Assembly: GCA_041745295.1 (NCBI GenBank)
Contig: JBGTJE010000037.1
Location: 11,029 to 75,028 of the forward strand
Length of the DNA: 64,000 nt
Source of the DNA: JANMEB01 sp041745295
GTDB taxonomy: Bacteria; Planctomycetota; Planctomycetia; Pirellulales; Pirellulaceae
Direction of reading: 5' to 3'
Of the stretch, positions 1 to 9,734 are shown piece after piece; within the stretch, counting starts at the first letter, position 1, and each line of letters opens with the position of its first letter. Made by a program: the position numbers and the translations under genes. The notes below the pieces were generated by a model, which saw only the letters and a list, made by a program, of their open reading frames with translations, was not told the DNA's origin and made no database searches.

Positions 1-660
1 CGCAGTGACGTCGTCGCCAAGCAGGGGATATTCACGCAATACTTTGGCTGTTTTCAAGTCCACGAGCGATACCCAATTTTTAGGCGCCTCCTTATCGTCG
101 GCATCACCAAATGGGTCGTGGAAGGACACAACTAAACGCGAGTCGTTCACGTTTGATGCGACGGATTGCACTCGAACGTGGATCGACGACCTGCGGATTC
201 GGACGGGTCGGAGCTTGCTGCGGTCCGGCCGTTTCCAATTCGGTCCGGCGAGGTTTACCGTTACATCGCTCGAGAGATCGATCGATTCCAAGCCTGAATA
301 GTCGGCCTTTGAGTCACCGCGCGCAGATTCCGCTTTCGTATTTGGCGTCACTTCTTCGAATGGGCTTTGGGCCCTGGACGCCATTCCTTGCCGCATCCCT
401 TCCACATACGCTTGATCCGTCGCGGAGATCTTTCCCAGAGGCACGGAGACGTTTTTCCCGTCGTCGAAGCGAATGGAAATTTGATCTCCCTCAATGGCCA
501 CAAGCTTTCCGTTGACCGAAAACTTGCCGTCCGAACTCGTCCAATTTCGCGATGCGATATTGTCGCTCGAAATCAGTGTCCCCTGTGACTGCCCACACGC
601 GTTTGCCGCGGTGAAGGCAATTGCAGCACAGGTCCAACTAAGCGCGTTGCACAGCTTCAT
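1..660 (-). CDS. Secreted SHD1-domain protein, 3' end outside window (partial)
   Basis: The minus strand is open without a stop from an ATG at 658-660 to the window edge (220 codons). A GAGGAAA ribosome site lies about 8 nt before the ATG. The N-terminus (MKLCNALSWTCAAIAFTAANA) looks like a signal peptide. Next comes an SHD1-like (SLA1 homology domain 1) module, roughly residues 40-90, with WTSSDGKFSVNGKLVAIEGD and later GKNVSVPLGKISATD. SHD1 modules are common in planctomycete envelope proteins; their role there is not established. The last visible residues (WVSLVDLKTAKVLREYPLLG) resemble a WD40/beta-propeller blade, so the missing part may be a propeller. The protein is inferred to be exported; its substrate or partner is unknown. 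Confidence 0.75.
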   Translation of the reverse strand, partial: MKLCNALSWTCAAIAFTAANACGQSQGTLISSDNIASRNWTSSDGKFSVNGKLVAIEGDQISIRFDDGKNVSVPLGKISATDQAYVEGMRQGMASRAQSPFEEVTPNTKAESARGDSKADYSGLESIDLSSDVTVNLAGPNWKRPDRSKLRPVRIRRSSIHVRVQSVASNVNDSRLVVSFHDPFGDADDKEAPKNWVSLVDLKTAKVLREYPLLGDDVTA

Positions 661-904
661 CGGTCGTTTCCTCGCATAATATAATCTCGGAGAAATGAAT
701 TGTTCGACAGCAGCTCAGCCTTGTCTTAGCGCCGGAAATTTGAGCATCAGCAAATTCGCCAAATTCAAAATCAATCCGCGTTTCACGCCGAAAAATCCAC
801 ACACGGCGTTCCCAACCCTCCGACTGGTATGCGATCGCCGAACAATTCGTCGCCGATAAATGCCTCGCGGATGATCGCAGTGGCGCGCCATGGCATTTCT
901 GGAA
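661..904. other. Short intergenic region, nothing recognised
   Basis: This gap separates two minus-strand secreted-protein genes. It holds the ribosome site of the left gene and AT-rich sequence. I see no hairpin, tRNA or conserved repeat in it. Confidence 0.4.
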
Positions 905-1375
905 TTAAGCGCGGACGCGGACTTTGCCGTTGCGTGTCACGATGACTCTGGCTTCGAAGTCGCAGCAGGACCAGCAGAGCGTCGCGGTTTGACGACCGAA
1001 AAGTCCACCGCGCCAACTGACATTCGGTTGCTCGCCGGCACAACACGCGGGGACATTGACGCACGCTTCATGACTACACCCGCACGGATCCACCAAACAG
1101 AATGTGGTCGGAACGCACGGAGCGGGGCAGCAACAAGGTGTCGCGCAACAAACGTCGCAACCGCTGCTAGACATCGGAGCCGCCAACGTCACTTCAGCGG
1201 GAGTCGACTGTTCGGGTACCGGCGCGGCGGGTTCCTGAAGGACGACTCGCTCGGATGTCTCGGCCTGTAAGACGGAGATGGCAACGGGGTCACGGTTCGG
1301 CTGAGATTCTTGGGCTGCGGCGAAGGCGCAGCAAACTAGCGCGATCGCAATTACTGCCTTGACTTTAGTATTCAT
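905..1375 (-). CDS. Small secreted cysteine-rich protein, unknown function
   Basis: This is a 156-residue protein with a clear signal peptide (MNTKVKAVIAIALVCCAFAAA) and a GGAG ribosome site 8 nt before the ATG. The mature part starts with an acidic, Pro/Ala-rich linker. A cysteine cluster follows at about residues 75-140, with CDVCC, CCC, CGC, CC and CWSCC motifs, and a basic C-terminus ends the protein. The density of about 17 cysteines suggests metal binding or multiple disulphides in the periplasm or cell wall. Planctomycete genomes often encode such small Cys-rich exported proteins. I recognise no family and assign no function. It lies upstream of, and in the same orientation as, the partial SHD1 gene, but a 244-bp gap argues against a tight operon. 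Confidence 0.7.
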   Translation of the reverse strand: MNTKVKAVIAIALVCCAFAAAQESQPNRDPVAISVLQAETSERVVLQEPAAPVPEQSTPAEVTLAAPMSSSGCDVCCATPCCCPAPCVPTTFCLVDPCGCSHEACVNVPACCAGEQPNVSWRGGLFGRQTATLCWSCCDFEARVIVTRNGKVRVRA

Positions 1376-1535
1376 CGTTCGTCTCCAAGTCGGCTGAGGT
1401 CTCGTTCCGGAATCTTGATCAAATCCAGCGTTCGGTGAGCAACTTCATTTTACCTAGTGCAGGCTGATTGAATAGGCGCTTCGCGAAACGGAACAATACG
1501 ATGCGCATGTAACAGCGAATCTCATTGGGCCTGGA

Positions 1536-1642
1536 CGTTTAACGGCAAGTCGTTGGCGCCAGCGTGGGACAAAAAATACGCCGGCGAATACGGCCAGCGC
1601 ACGCACCAGAGCAAGCCGGCGCCTGCGGCTTGGCGTTAAACG
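1536..1642. repeat. Palindromic repeat family A, copy 1
   Basis: The left arm is CGTTTAACGGCAAG and the right arm is GGCTTGGCGTTAAACGA, with partly complementary interior (GGCGCC...GGCGCC). The same arms recur at 15870-15950, 30696-30752 and 51093-51168. This copy lies between the kinase gene end and the Cys-rich gene. It may act as a transcript-end hairpin; that is inference. Confidence 0.7.
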
Positions 1643-1666
1643 AGGCGAGGCTTGGAATCGCCGAAG

Positions 1667-4600
1667 TCATTTCCCGGCGCTGGGCAGATCGGGCGGAAAA
1701 TTCAGGTAGGTGCGAGCCAGTGCGCGATAAGTGGATGGCTCGATCAGTCCCTGTGCGACGAGTTGCGTCCAATCTAACATCGCTTGGTAGAACTCTGCGT
1801 CGGCGAGATGTGAACGTGCTCGAACGTCAAACGCGAACGCTAACTCCGGGGGCAGCTTCGTGTACCTGGCGCGCTCCCAAACCGTCACAAACGGAGTTTG
1901 GCCCGCTGGCGTTTCTATCTGCAACTGGGCAAAGTTTTTCCAACCGGAGTCGATCGCCTCAAGAAGTACATCGAGAGACAAATCGGCGGCTGCGCGAAGT
2001 TCGCCGTTCGCGGTTCGTTGCGACTCGTTTCGGCCGGAGTGATTTCCGTGGGACTTGTGATTTTGCGCCAGGGAATCCGCAATCTCAGCCAAATCCTGGG
2101 CCGCCGAGTAGAGCTCATCCCCATTGCCGGTCGCTAATTTGCGGCGTTCTTTCACCGCATCAATCGCTTCCTTGAATCGGCCGGCTTGGCGCAGGAGCGG
2201 CGTCAGCTCGCGCAAGAACTTCGACAAGCCTTCGCGCAGCCATGGCCGCTCGTCGTTGGCTTCTACGAGGTCCCGAAACGCCTGGACGCTACGGAGATAA
2301 GAGGAAATCGCCTCATCTCGCCGACCTAGTTTCACAAGGACACGCGCGTTCCTTCCCAGTGCCGAGGCCCTTAAATCGCGTACGACGCTCTGAGCATCCT
2401 GCCGCAGCATCTCGTCAAAGAGTGCGAGTACCTGTTCGCTTCGCGTCAGAGCCTCGGTGTATTCGTTTTTGCGGTAGTGGATTTCCGCCAAGTTATCCAG
2501 CGTATTAGCCAAGTCACGTTTGAGCGGGACGACGCCGGGATTTTGGTTCACGAAGCGCTCCTGCGCATCGAGTGCTCGAAGGTATTCTTCGATCGCGCGA
2601 TCGTACCTGTCCGGGAGTACGCGAAAGTCCCTGAACTTGTCGCCCAAATGGTTGTGCCCCTTGGCAATCCTAAACTGAAGGTCCACAGAATCGGGATTCG
2701 AAGCGAGTAGTTCCTCAAACAACGAGTTACTCTCTTCCTGCAACCTAGTGGCTTCCTCGAACGCTTGTGTTTGTGACTTTCTGCTCGCCAAGTTGGAGAT
2801 CGCAAGCGACAGCGTTTGCTTGTACGCCGCGCTGTCTGGAAATCGCGACACGAGCTCCCGTCGAATGGCCACCGCGCTTTCGTGTAAGCGAATGGATTCA
2901 CCTAGGTTTTCGTGTGGGCTCTTCTCAGGGCTAAGGAGATAACCTAAGCAGTTGTATGATTTGGCCAAGCCATTCAGGTAATCCGGTTCGCCGGGCTGTT
3001 TAGCAAGCAGGTCGGTCCAAATGGCAATCGCCCTGTCTAATGTTTCGCGCGCTGCGGAGACTCGGTTAACACCCAATCTGTAATACCCGAGTTGACTGGT
3101 GACGGACGCCAAAAGTGCGCGCAGATTCGGCTGATCGGGATATTGCCGGGTGGCTCGCAACATTAGTTCCTCGGCCTCCTCACACACTTCCACGGCCTTC
3201 ACGTCCGAGCCAACCGAGATCTGAAGCTCGGCGATCCGCAAATAACTTCGCGCCAGCTCGGCTTGACTCTCCGGGTCGTCGTCGCTCAGCGCATTCAGCT
3301 CGCGGTGATGATCAACCGCCAGCGCCAGCAAATACTTGCGCAAAGCCAATGGCATGGACTCGGCTGTCAATGAGTCGCCACTAAAGGCATCGAATAACCC
3401 ATCCACCATCTTTCGGAGGGCGTCATAGCCCTTCTGGGCGCGATCGGTTTGACGTTTTGCTACGTCGAAATTCCACTCGGCGCGCTGCCATTGTGTGTAG
3501 GTCATCCCCAGTCCCAGAAACAGCGTGGCAAAGGCCGCGGTTGCAAGGTAAGTCAGGGCACGATTGCGCTTCACCCATCGCCGAACTCGCTCCCACCAAC
3601 GCAGGCGTCTTGCGGCCGGCGGACGGTCAGAAAGGAACCGGCTCAGGTCCTCGCGCAAATCGGCGGCCGATTGATAACGATGGGCGGGTTCTTTGCAAAT
3701 TGCCTTGAGTACGATCGTCTCCAGGTCGCGCGGCACTGACGGTTCGACGGTTCGCGGGGCAGGCGGGTCTTCATTGAGAACTTGATGAACAAGCTTTGCG
3801 CGATCGACTTCGAACACCGCCGACTTTGCCGTCAACAATTCATACAACGTTAAGCCGAGTGAATAAACGTCACTGCGGGCGTCGCTTTGTCCTTTGAACC
3901 TCTCGGGTGCCATGTATCGCAGCGTGCCCACAACGTCCCCCGTTCCGGTCAATTGTTCGCTATCGTCAAACAAAGCCATGCCAAAGTCGCTGAGCCAAGC
4001 GCGTCCTTCTAGGTCGAGAATGATATTGCTGGGTTTTACGTCGCGGTGCAGCATTCCTTGGCTATGCGCGTGGCTCAGGGCGTCCGCGATTTGCTGGCCG
4101 ATGCGGGCGACAGAATGAGCGAATTCCTGCCCGTTGGATTGGTTAGAAATCGCGGATTGGTTCGTGATTTCTCCGGCGTCGTGGAGCGTCTCACGTGAAC
4201 CGCCGACGGATCGCTGACGCCGAATTTCCTTCAGCACATGATCCAGGCTTCGGCCCTCAATCAATTGCATCGCATAGTAATGAACTCCATCCTTCGAACC
4301 GACGCCAAACACGGGAACGATGTTGGAGTGATGAAGTCGAGCGGCAGCTTTCGCTTCACGGCGGAATCGCGCCAATTGCGATGATTTCAGCAACGACACG
4401 GCCGGAAGCACCTTGAGTGCGACGCGTCGTCCGAGTTCAGCTTGAATCGCCTCGTAGACCACGCCCATTCCGCCCCGTCCCAATTCGCGGACGATGCGAT
4501 ATTCCCCGAGTTGCTCCGGGATCGGAATCGAAGCGTTTTCATCGTCATCAATCGGCTCGGCTCCCAAATTCTCCATCAACAAGAGAACTTGTATGACTTC

Positions 4601-4747
4601 GGCGACCTGTTCGCCGATCTCGGGAAATTGCCTTGCGTAGTTGCTGACATCGCTGCTCGACGGACGATCGCCGCGCCGATAGCGGGCCAGAAAATCCTCC
4701 GCCAGTCGATCAATCTGGTCGCGCGATACGTCAGTGGAGTGGCTCAT
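1667..4747 (-). CDS. Transmembrane Ser/Thr protein kinase with C-terminal TPR region
   Basis: This 1026-residue kinase has a planctomycete-type N-terminal helical domain (about 1-70) and a Hanks-type kinase domain (about 83-370). Visible motifs are the glycine loop GRGGMG at 90-95, catalytic-site Lys112, HRDVKPSN at 234-241, DFG at 254-256 and APE at 280-282. A membrane segment lies near 398-416, and a long TPR-like region fills 420-960. It probably phosphorylates Ser/Thr on cytoplasmic proteins, with the TPR part outside the membrane as a sensor or docking surface. Its ATG overlaps the stop of the sigma-factor gene (ATGA), so the two are translationally coupled. STK-linked ECF groups are known from Planctomycetes, which makes the sigma factor or its regulon a likely target. 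A low-complexity insert (about 191-209) sits before the catalytic loop. Confidence 0.92.
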   Translation of the reverse strand: MSHSTDVSRDQIDRLAEDFLARYRRGDRPSSSDVSNYARQFPEIGEQVAEVIQVLLLMENLGAEPIDDDENASIPIPEQLGEYRIVRELGRGGMGVVYEAIQAELGRRVALKVLPAVSLLKSSQLARFRREAKAAARLHHSNIVPVFGVGSKDGVHYYAMQLIEGRSLDHVLKEIRRQRSVGGSRETLHDAGEITNQSAISNQSNGQEFAHSVARIGQQIADALSHAHSQGMLHRDVKPSNIILDLEGRAWLSDFGMALFDDSEQLTGTGDVVGTLRYMAPERFKGQSDARSDVYSLGLTLYELLTAKSAVFEVDRAKLVHQVLNEDPPAPRTVEPSVPRDLETIVLKAICKEPAHRYQSAADLREDLSRFLSDRPPAARRLRWWERVRRWVKRNRALTYLATAAFATLFLGLGMTYTQWQRAEWNFDVAKRQTDRAQKGYDALRKMVDGLFDAFSGDSLTAESMPLALRKYLLALAVDHHRELNALSDDDPESQAELARSYLRIAELQISVGSDVKAVEVCEEAEELMLRATRQYPDQPNLRALLASVTSQLGYYRLGVNRVSAARETLDRAIAIWTDLLAKQPGEPDYLNGLAKSYNCLGYLLSPEKSPHENLGESIRLHESAVAIRRELVSRFPDSAAYKQTLSLAISNLASRKSQTQAFEEATRLQEESNSLFEELLASNPDSVDLQFRIAKGHNHLGDKFRDFRVLPDRYDRAIEEYLRALDAQERFVNQNPGVVPLKRDLANTLDNLAEIHYRKNEYTEALTRSEQVLALFDEMLRQDAQSVVRDLRASALGRNARVLVKLGRRDEAISSYLRSVQAFRDLVEANDERPWLREGLSKFLRELTPLLRQAGRFKEAIDAVKERRKLATGNGDELYSAAQDLAEIADSLAQNHKSHGNHSGRNESQRTANGELRAAADLSLDVLLEAIDSGWKNFAQLQIETPAGQTPFVTVWERARYTKLPPELAFAFDVRARSHLADAEFYQAMLDWTQLVAQGLIEPSTYRALARTYLNFPPDLPSAGK

Positions 4748-5358
4748 GAACCTATCTCGCTTTCGGAACCCGGCTGATTTTTCATGATTGTCATGAGTTT
4801 GCGAAGGGCTCGCCCGTAGCGGGTGCTGGCCAAGCTTTCGCTGATTCCCAGCACTTGAGCCGATTCGATTGTGTTCAGTTGCTCAAAATGTCGCAGCGCC
4901 AAGATTTCGCGGTCCTTGTCATCCAACGATTCCAGAGCCGCAACAAGCCGCTCCCTTAATTCTTTACCGGCGAGCGCGTTACTCGGAGAAGTGATGCTGG
5001 CCGAAAGTGCTTCCGCCAGGATTCCAACATCGGATGCCGGCGAGCCGCCTCCGTTCAGGGAGACATCTCTGGCTGCGGATCGAACCTGGAACGCCAAGTG
5101 TTTTCGTTGGGCAATCTGCAATTGCTGAACGGTCAAGAAACGAAGCCAAACGTAAAACGGCATTTTTTCGTCTTCGCGATATTTGTCGAATCGGCGGAAC
5201 GCCTCGAGACAAGCCTCCTGAACAACATCCGACGGATCGATGCGGCCCCGGATTCGTTTGTCCATTCGAAAGCGAACCATTTTCGTCAACCGCTCCCGAT
5301 GCTCGGCGAGTTGCGTCGCTAAATCGGTTCGATCGGGTTCGTTTTCTGGACCGGACAT
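4744..5358 (-). CDS. ECF-type RNA polymerase sigma factor
   Basis: This 204-residue sigma factor has region 2 at about 20-85, including DPSDVVQEACLEAFRRFDKY at 41-60. A variable linker (100-130) is followed by region 4 at about 140-190, with LDDKDREILALRHFEQL and the helix-turn-helix SAQVLGISESLASTRYGR. It would direct RNA polymerase to a specific promoter set. The downstream kinase gene overlaps it by 4 bp. No anti-sigma gene is visible nearby, which fits kinase-controlled ECF systems. The large secreted-protein gene at 5753 is divergent and could be a target, but I found no matching promoter pair to support that. Confidence 0.92.
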   Translation of the reverse strand: MSGPENEPDRTDLATQLAEHRERLTKMVRFRMDKRIRGRIDPSDVVQEACLEAFRRFDKYREDEKMPFYVWLRFLTVQQLQIAQRKHLAFQVRSAARDVSLNGGGSPASDVGILAEALSASITSPSNALAGKELRERLVAALESLDDKDREILALRHFEQLNTIESAQVLGISESLASTRYGRALRKLMTIMKNQPGSESEIGS

Positions 5359-5752
5359 AATTTAACCGCCGACGCGAGTTTGCCTCTGTCAATGTAACTG
5401 CGCGCCAAACTGCTTGCCTGACACTATTTTAGCAGATTTTTGCGGTGATTTTTGCGATTGTTTGTTAGCAAAGCCGGACCATCTTGCCCACTTTCAATCC
5501 GTGACCGCGCGATTAGGATGGATCCCATCTCGTCGCCGGTATTTCTCAGTGCCGGCAAATTGGCGGAAATCCGAAATATTTCGAGTTCATGTTGTCAGCA
5601 ATTCCGACTCGCGCGCAGTTAGCCATAAGCGGCGATTTTGCGCGGCTTGGCGTGCTGACGAACTGGGGTATGCTGATCCATTCGTGGCCGCCGGGACGCT
5701 CGATGTAGCTTAGTTGCCCCGCATTGCCATCCCCTCCCTCAAGGTTGTCAAC
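5359..5752. other. Divergent intergenic region between ECF sigma gene and large secreted-protein gene
   Basis: About 390 bp with T-rich runs around 5430-5460. It must contain promoters for both divergent genes, but I could not identify a convincing -35/-10 pair, palindrome or RNA element. The in-frame TTG at 5714 is an alternative start for the plus-strand gene. Confidence 0.4.
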
Positions 5753-8700
5753 ATGAACACGAACTGCAAGCAACGATTTGGAAGGGTATTGCGCCGTTTA
5801 GTATCCAATGGCGGAGTCTCGAAACATTGCGAACCAAAATCGGCAAAACAAATGGCGTCGCCGTCGCTGTGCGTCGAAGCACTCGAAACTCGCACATTGT
5901 TGTCGACCGTAGTCGTAACGGATTTCGGAGACATCACCGATCCTGCATCCCTCCGAGTCATTCAAAATCATGAAACTCCGAACGGAAGTATCCTCGCTGA
6001 ACAGCCAACGGAGCGATACACGTTTAGCTTGAGCCGACCAGCACTTGTGAGCGCCCAATTAACCGATTTACAGCGAGAAAACATTTTGTTCCTTCTCACG
6101 CCGGCCGCCGAATTAGAGATCGTTTCACTCAACGGCCTTGTTTCGGCGCCATTGGCAACAAGGAGTTATGGCCAAAGCACCGGCGATCAATTAGATATTG
6201 GGCTTTTGCCGGGCGACTACGCTGTCGATCTACCTCCGCAAGTCAACGTGGGCCGCTATGACCTGATCCTTTTTGCCGACACAGTGCCCGGAACATTTGT
6301 GGCGGGAAGCTTTGATCCTTTGGTATCCGAAAGACGTAATCTAGATACGCTTCGCGACGGCTTTGATCTCGATGTCAGTGAGAATGTCGGAGTCGGCTCG
6401 GACCAGGCAGATAATCCTGCGCTGAATGATTTACTGGACACGTACTCATTCACACTCATCCATCCTGGACAAGTCGAGTTCGAAATAATTACCGGCTCGG
6501 AAAGCATCGGCATCCTTGACATTGTCGTATTTCAAGATAGCGATGGCGATGGAATTTTTGAGCGCGGGACATCCGAGGTGCTTGGCGAAAGGACAAGACT
6601 GCCTGCGGGAGAGACGAGAACGTTCGCGCGAAACTTACCGGTTGGGGACTATGGCATAGCCGTATTTGTTTCGCCTCCTTCGAACAATGGTGGACCAGTC
6701 CCCACTCCACTAATCTCAGGAACGTGCGACTATCGGCTGCGGGTGAACTATTCGGTCCCGGATACGACAGGGAACACACTCGCGACCGCAAGAGATGTAG
6801 GAGTAGTCGGCAGCACCACGGTCGCATTCAGCGAATACGTCAGTGCGAATGACCCGTTTGATATCTATCGGTTCACGACGAGCGGCGCTGGTCCATTTGC
6901 TTTTGAGGGAAGTTTGTCGGTCATTGCAAGCGGATCCAACTTCGAGTTGGATTTCATTCGCGACCTCAACAACAACGGCGTGATCAATTCAAACGAAAGC
7001 GTGGTTTCCGATCGCGCCGGAACCGCTAGTGAAGCGATCGAGTTTTCGTATTCCACACCGGGTGTCCATTTCGTGCGAGTCCGCCGCACGGCCGGTGAAG
7101 GTCCCTACGTCCTCCGATTCAGCAACCGGAATACAGATCTTGCAGGTAACTCTCTTAGGGCGGCGAAGGTTCTCGGGCCGCTCCTCGGTGCAGCTCAGTT
7201 CGCGGACAGCGTAAGTTCGAACGACGTCAACGACTTCTTCAAATTCACGCTCGATCGGCAGTCCGCATTTCGCGCGCGCTTGACGGGAATTCCTGCCAAC
7301 TCTGATGCAAATCTGTCACTCATTCGAGATACCGATGGTGACCTGACGATTGATTTCGGCGAGACCCTAGCATCGAGCAATACGGCTGGGAATGCGATCG
7401 AAAGCCTACTGCGGAACCTCACCGCCGGGACCTATTACATTCGCGTGATACGAGTCGCAGGTTCGCCGTCGTACAACTTGAGGATCGTCAAGGATTCGGT
7501 AGGTGATTCGTTGGGCGCTTCTCTGTTACTCTCGGCGAGCGGTGGAACCAATGCCGACTTCCTGGGACCCGAAGATGACACCGATGTCTATCGTTTTACC
7601 TTGGGTTCGCCGCGCCAGGTCGGCATGCAATTTGGACCAAGAAATGAACCGATTGCCATTCGCTTAGGGCAAGACCTGAACGGAAATGGAACGCTGGACG
7701 GGAACGAACAAGTTTTTGATAGGATCCTGGAAATCAGTGGGGGCGAATTGCTAAAGGTCAACCTGGGCGCGGGTACCCATTTCCTCGTGCTCAATCCATT
7801 GATTCAGGACGAAGGGACAAATTACCGCCTCACTCTATTCAACGAACGACCCGATAACGCTGGAAATTCTTTAACCGAGGCGCGCGATCTCGCCGGATTA
7901 ATCTCGCAACAGACGTTTGTCGATTTCGTGGGGGATGGTTCCGTCGATCCAATGGACGACTTGAACGACTTTTATCGATTCACGCCCGGCCTGAATGGAG
8001 CGTTTGCCTTGATCGCCCAACTGACTAACGTGACGGCAAATGCCAACCTTCAACTGATACGGGACGACAATCGAAACGGCGTAATCGACGGGGGCGAGGT
8101 CCTATTTACGACGGCAACGGTAGGTACCGCCCCCGACTTTATCATCCGCACACTCTTGACGTCAGGGACCCATTATCTCCGCGTATTCCGTGCGGACGGG
8201 CAAGCCGATTATTCACTGAGAATGAGCCTCGCTTCGATTGATACCGCCGGCAACTCGCTGGGCGCAGCGGCAAGTATTGGCGTGCTGACCGACAGGATCA
8301 ATGAAGAAAACCATTTTGTGGGTGATATTGATCGTTTGGATTTCTTCCGCTTTTCGGTGAACAGCCCTTGTGAGTTGTTCGCAAGACTTACCGGAAACGT
8401 CAACACATCCGCGGTGGTTTGGTCTATTATTCGCGACGCGGATAATGATGGGACTGTGGACTCAAACGAAGTCCTGGCATCTCGCATAGACGACGACGTG
8501 CGCGACTTTCTGCATGGCCTTTTTCTGCCTGTCGCTGGTGACTATTTCCTCCGAGTTGGGACATCAAGCGGCGAGTCCAGATACGAGTTCGAACTTGCAT
8601 TCTCGCCGCAGACACCATTCGATGTACCTATTGCGATTAGTGCCACGGCGCCGACGGAAATCAAAGCAGTGAGATTCGACAAGGGAGGTCAAGGGATCTC

Positions 8701-9577
8701 ATATAGCGACACCACCGTTGCCAATACGGGCAATCAACCCGGTTTCCGCAGCGGCGAAAACATTCGCGTGGATGTCTCCACCACGACGGACCCTCTCAGC
8801 GCGGGACGTCGAGTCACCGATACAGCCCCGGGCGAATTCCTCGAGTATTCGATCCAAGTCGCGACAAGCGGACTGTATGACATCGATGCGCGCGTTTCCA
8901 GTCCGGATCTCGGCGCAACATTTCGCATTGATATCGACCAGCGAACCCTTTTGCCGATTACCGAAATTCCGGACTCGAACGGCGTGGACAACATGGTGAC
9001 GATTGTCGCCGGGTCCAACGTGTTCCTCAACGCCGGCCCACACATCCTGCGATTGAACATCGAGACAGACACAGCCGCCACCGGCGACTTTGCGGGGAGT
9101 TTCAATTTCTTTACCGTTCGCCCGGCATCGACAGGTACGTTTGACTTGACTCCGTCGGATTCGGTCGTGCGAGCCGGTGAGCGGACGCAATTGTCGTTGT
9201 CTTGGACCGTTCCGGTCGGTGGTTGGCGTGTCCTAAACCAGGTCGACCTGCGGCTTCGCACTGAATCGGGCGATCTGATTTGGCTTCGATTCGACGAAGC
9301 AACGAATACGATCGCCAGGTACAACTCGGCGACCGGCAAGTTTGGCCCGGCGAAAGCTGTTGGTTCGAACAAAGTGCTCAGGGGTCCGCTGGCTAATCTG
9401 TACTTAAGCACCACGACCGTCGCTGCAGCCGGTCCCGACTCGCCGACCGTCGTGCTCACATTTGACCTGAGATTCAAAGCAAACGCCCGCGGCCACTACA
9501 CGATCGAAGCAGCGGCGAGCGACGACCTAGGCCACAACGACCCATTCCAGTTCGCGGGAGCGATTGCAGTGGTTTGA
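5753..9577 (+). CDS. Large secreted protein with LEPR-xLL-like motif, PPC-type repeats and C-terminal CBM-like region
   Basis: About 1274 residues from the ATG at 5753; an in-frame TTG at 5714 is possible but less likely. After a basic N-terminus comes CVEALETRTLLS, resembling the planctomycete LEPR-xLL motif near the start of giant exported proteins. The body holds about six to seven repeats of bacterial pre-peptidase C-terminal type, each with a DxxDFF/YRF strand, an acidic LIRDxDxDG loop and a TYYIRV strand. The loops resemble Ca-binding turns. The C-terminal third has a CBM6-like region (VRFDKGG, PGEFLEYSIQVA, LNAGPHILRLNI) and a final beta domain ending GHYTIEAAASDDLGHNDPF. A surface or extracellular matrix role is likely. 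No catalytic domain or anchor was recognised. A degenerate paralogue lies at 13476-15868. Confidence 0.85.
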   Translation: MNTNCKQRFGRVLRRLVSNGGVSKHCEPKSAKQMASPSLCVEALETRTLLSTVVVTDFGDITDPASLRVIQNHETPNGSILAEQPTERYTFSLSRPALVSAQLTDLQRENILFLLTPAAELEIVSLNGLVSAPLATRSYGQSTGDQLDIGLLPGDYAVDLPPQVNVGRYDLILFADTVPGTFVAGSFDPLVSERRNLDTLRDGFDLDVSENVGVGSDQADNPALNDLLDTYSFTLIHPGQVEFEIITGSESIGILDIVVFQDSDGDGIFERGTSEVLGERTRLPAGETRTFARNLPVGDYGIAVFVSPPSNNGGPVPTPLISGTCDYRLRVNYSVPDTTGNTLATARDVGVVGSTTVAFSEYVSANDPFDIYRFTTSGAGPFAFEGSLSVIASGSNFELDFIRDLNNNGVINSNESVVSDRAGTASEAIEFSYSTPGVHFVRVRRTAGEGPYVLRFSNRNTDLAGNSLRAAKVLGPLLGAAQFADSVSSNDVNDFFKFTLDRQSAFRARLTGIPANSDANLSLIRDTDGDLTIDFGETLASSNTAGNAIESLLRNLTAGTYYIRVIRVAGSPSYNLRIVKDSVGDSLGASLLLSASGGTNADFLGPEDDTDVYRFTLGSPRQVGMQFGPRNEPIAIRLGQDLNGNGTLDGNEQVFDRILEISGGELLKVNLGAGTHFLVLNPLIQDEGTNYRLTLFNERPDNAGNSLTEARDLAGLISQQTFVDFVGDGSVDPMDDLNDFYRFTPGLNGAFALIAQLTNVTANANLQLIRDDNRNGVIDGGEVLFTTATVGTAPDFIIRTLLTSGTHYLRVFRADGQADYSLRMSLASIDTAGNSLGAAASIGVLTDRINEENHFVGDIDRLDFFRFSVNSPCELFARLTGNVNTSAVVWSIIRDADNDGTVDSNEVLASRIDDDVRDFLHGLFLPVAGDYFLRVGTSSGESRYEFELAFSPQTPFDVPIAISATAPTEIKAVRFDKGGQGISYSDTTVANTGNQPGFRSGENIRVDVSTTTDPLSAGRRVTDTAPGEFLEYSIQVATSGLYDIDARVSSPDLGATFRIDIDQRTLLPITEIPDSNGVDNMVTIVAGSNVFLNAGPHILRLNIETDTAATGDFAGSFNFFTVRPASTGTFDLTPSDSVVRAGERTQLSLSWTVPVGGWRVLNQVDLRLRTESGDLIWLRFDEATNTIARYNSATGKFGPAKAVGSNKVLRGPLANLYLSTTTVAAAGPDSPTVVLTFDLRFKANARGHYTIEAAASDDLGHNDPFQFAGAIAVV

Positions 9578-9734
9578 GTCGAGCTTATAACCCATTTCGT
9601 GAAATGCACTTTTATCTAAAAGTAAATTTCGGAAAGGCGGTCTTCGGGCCGCGCCGTTGCGCAGTTAAGTAAAATAGGAATTCGTCGAATACCAAATCCG
9701 AATCTCAAAAACACCGGAAAGCGGGTTTTAATTC

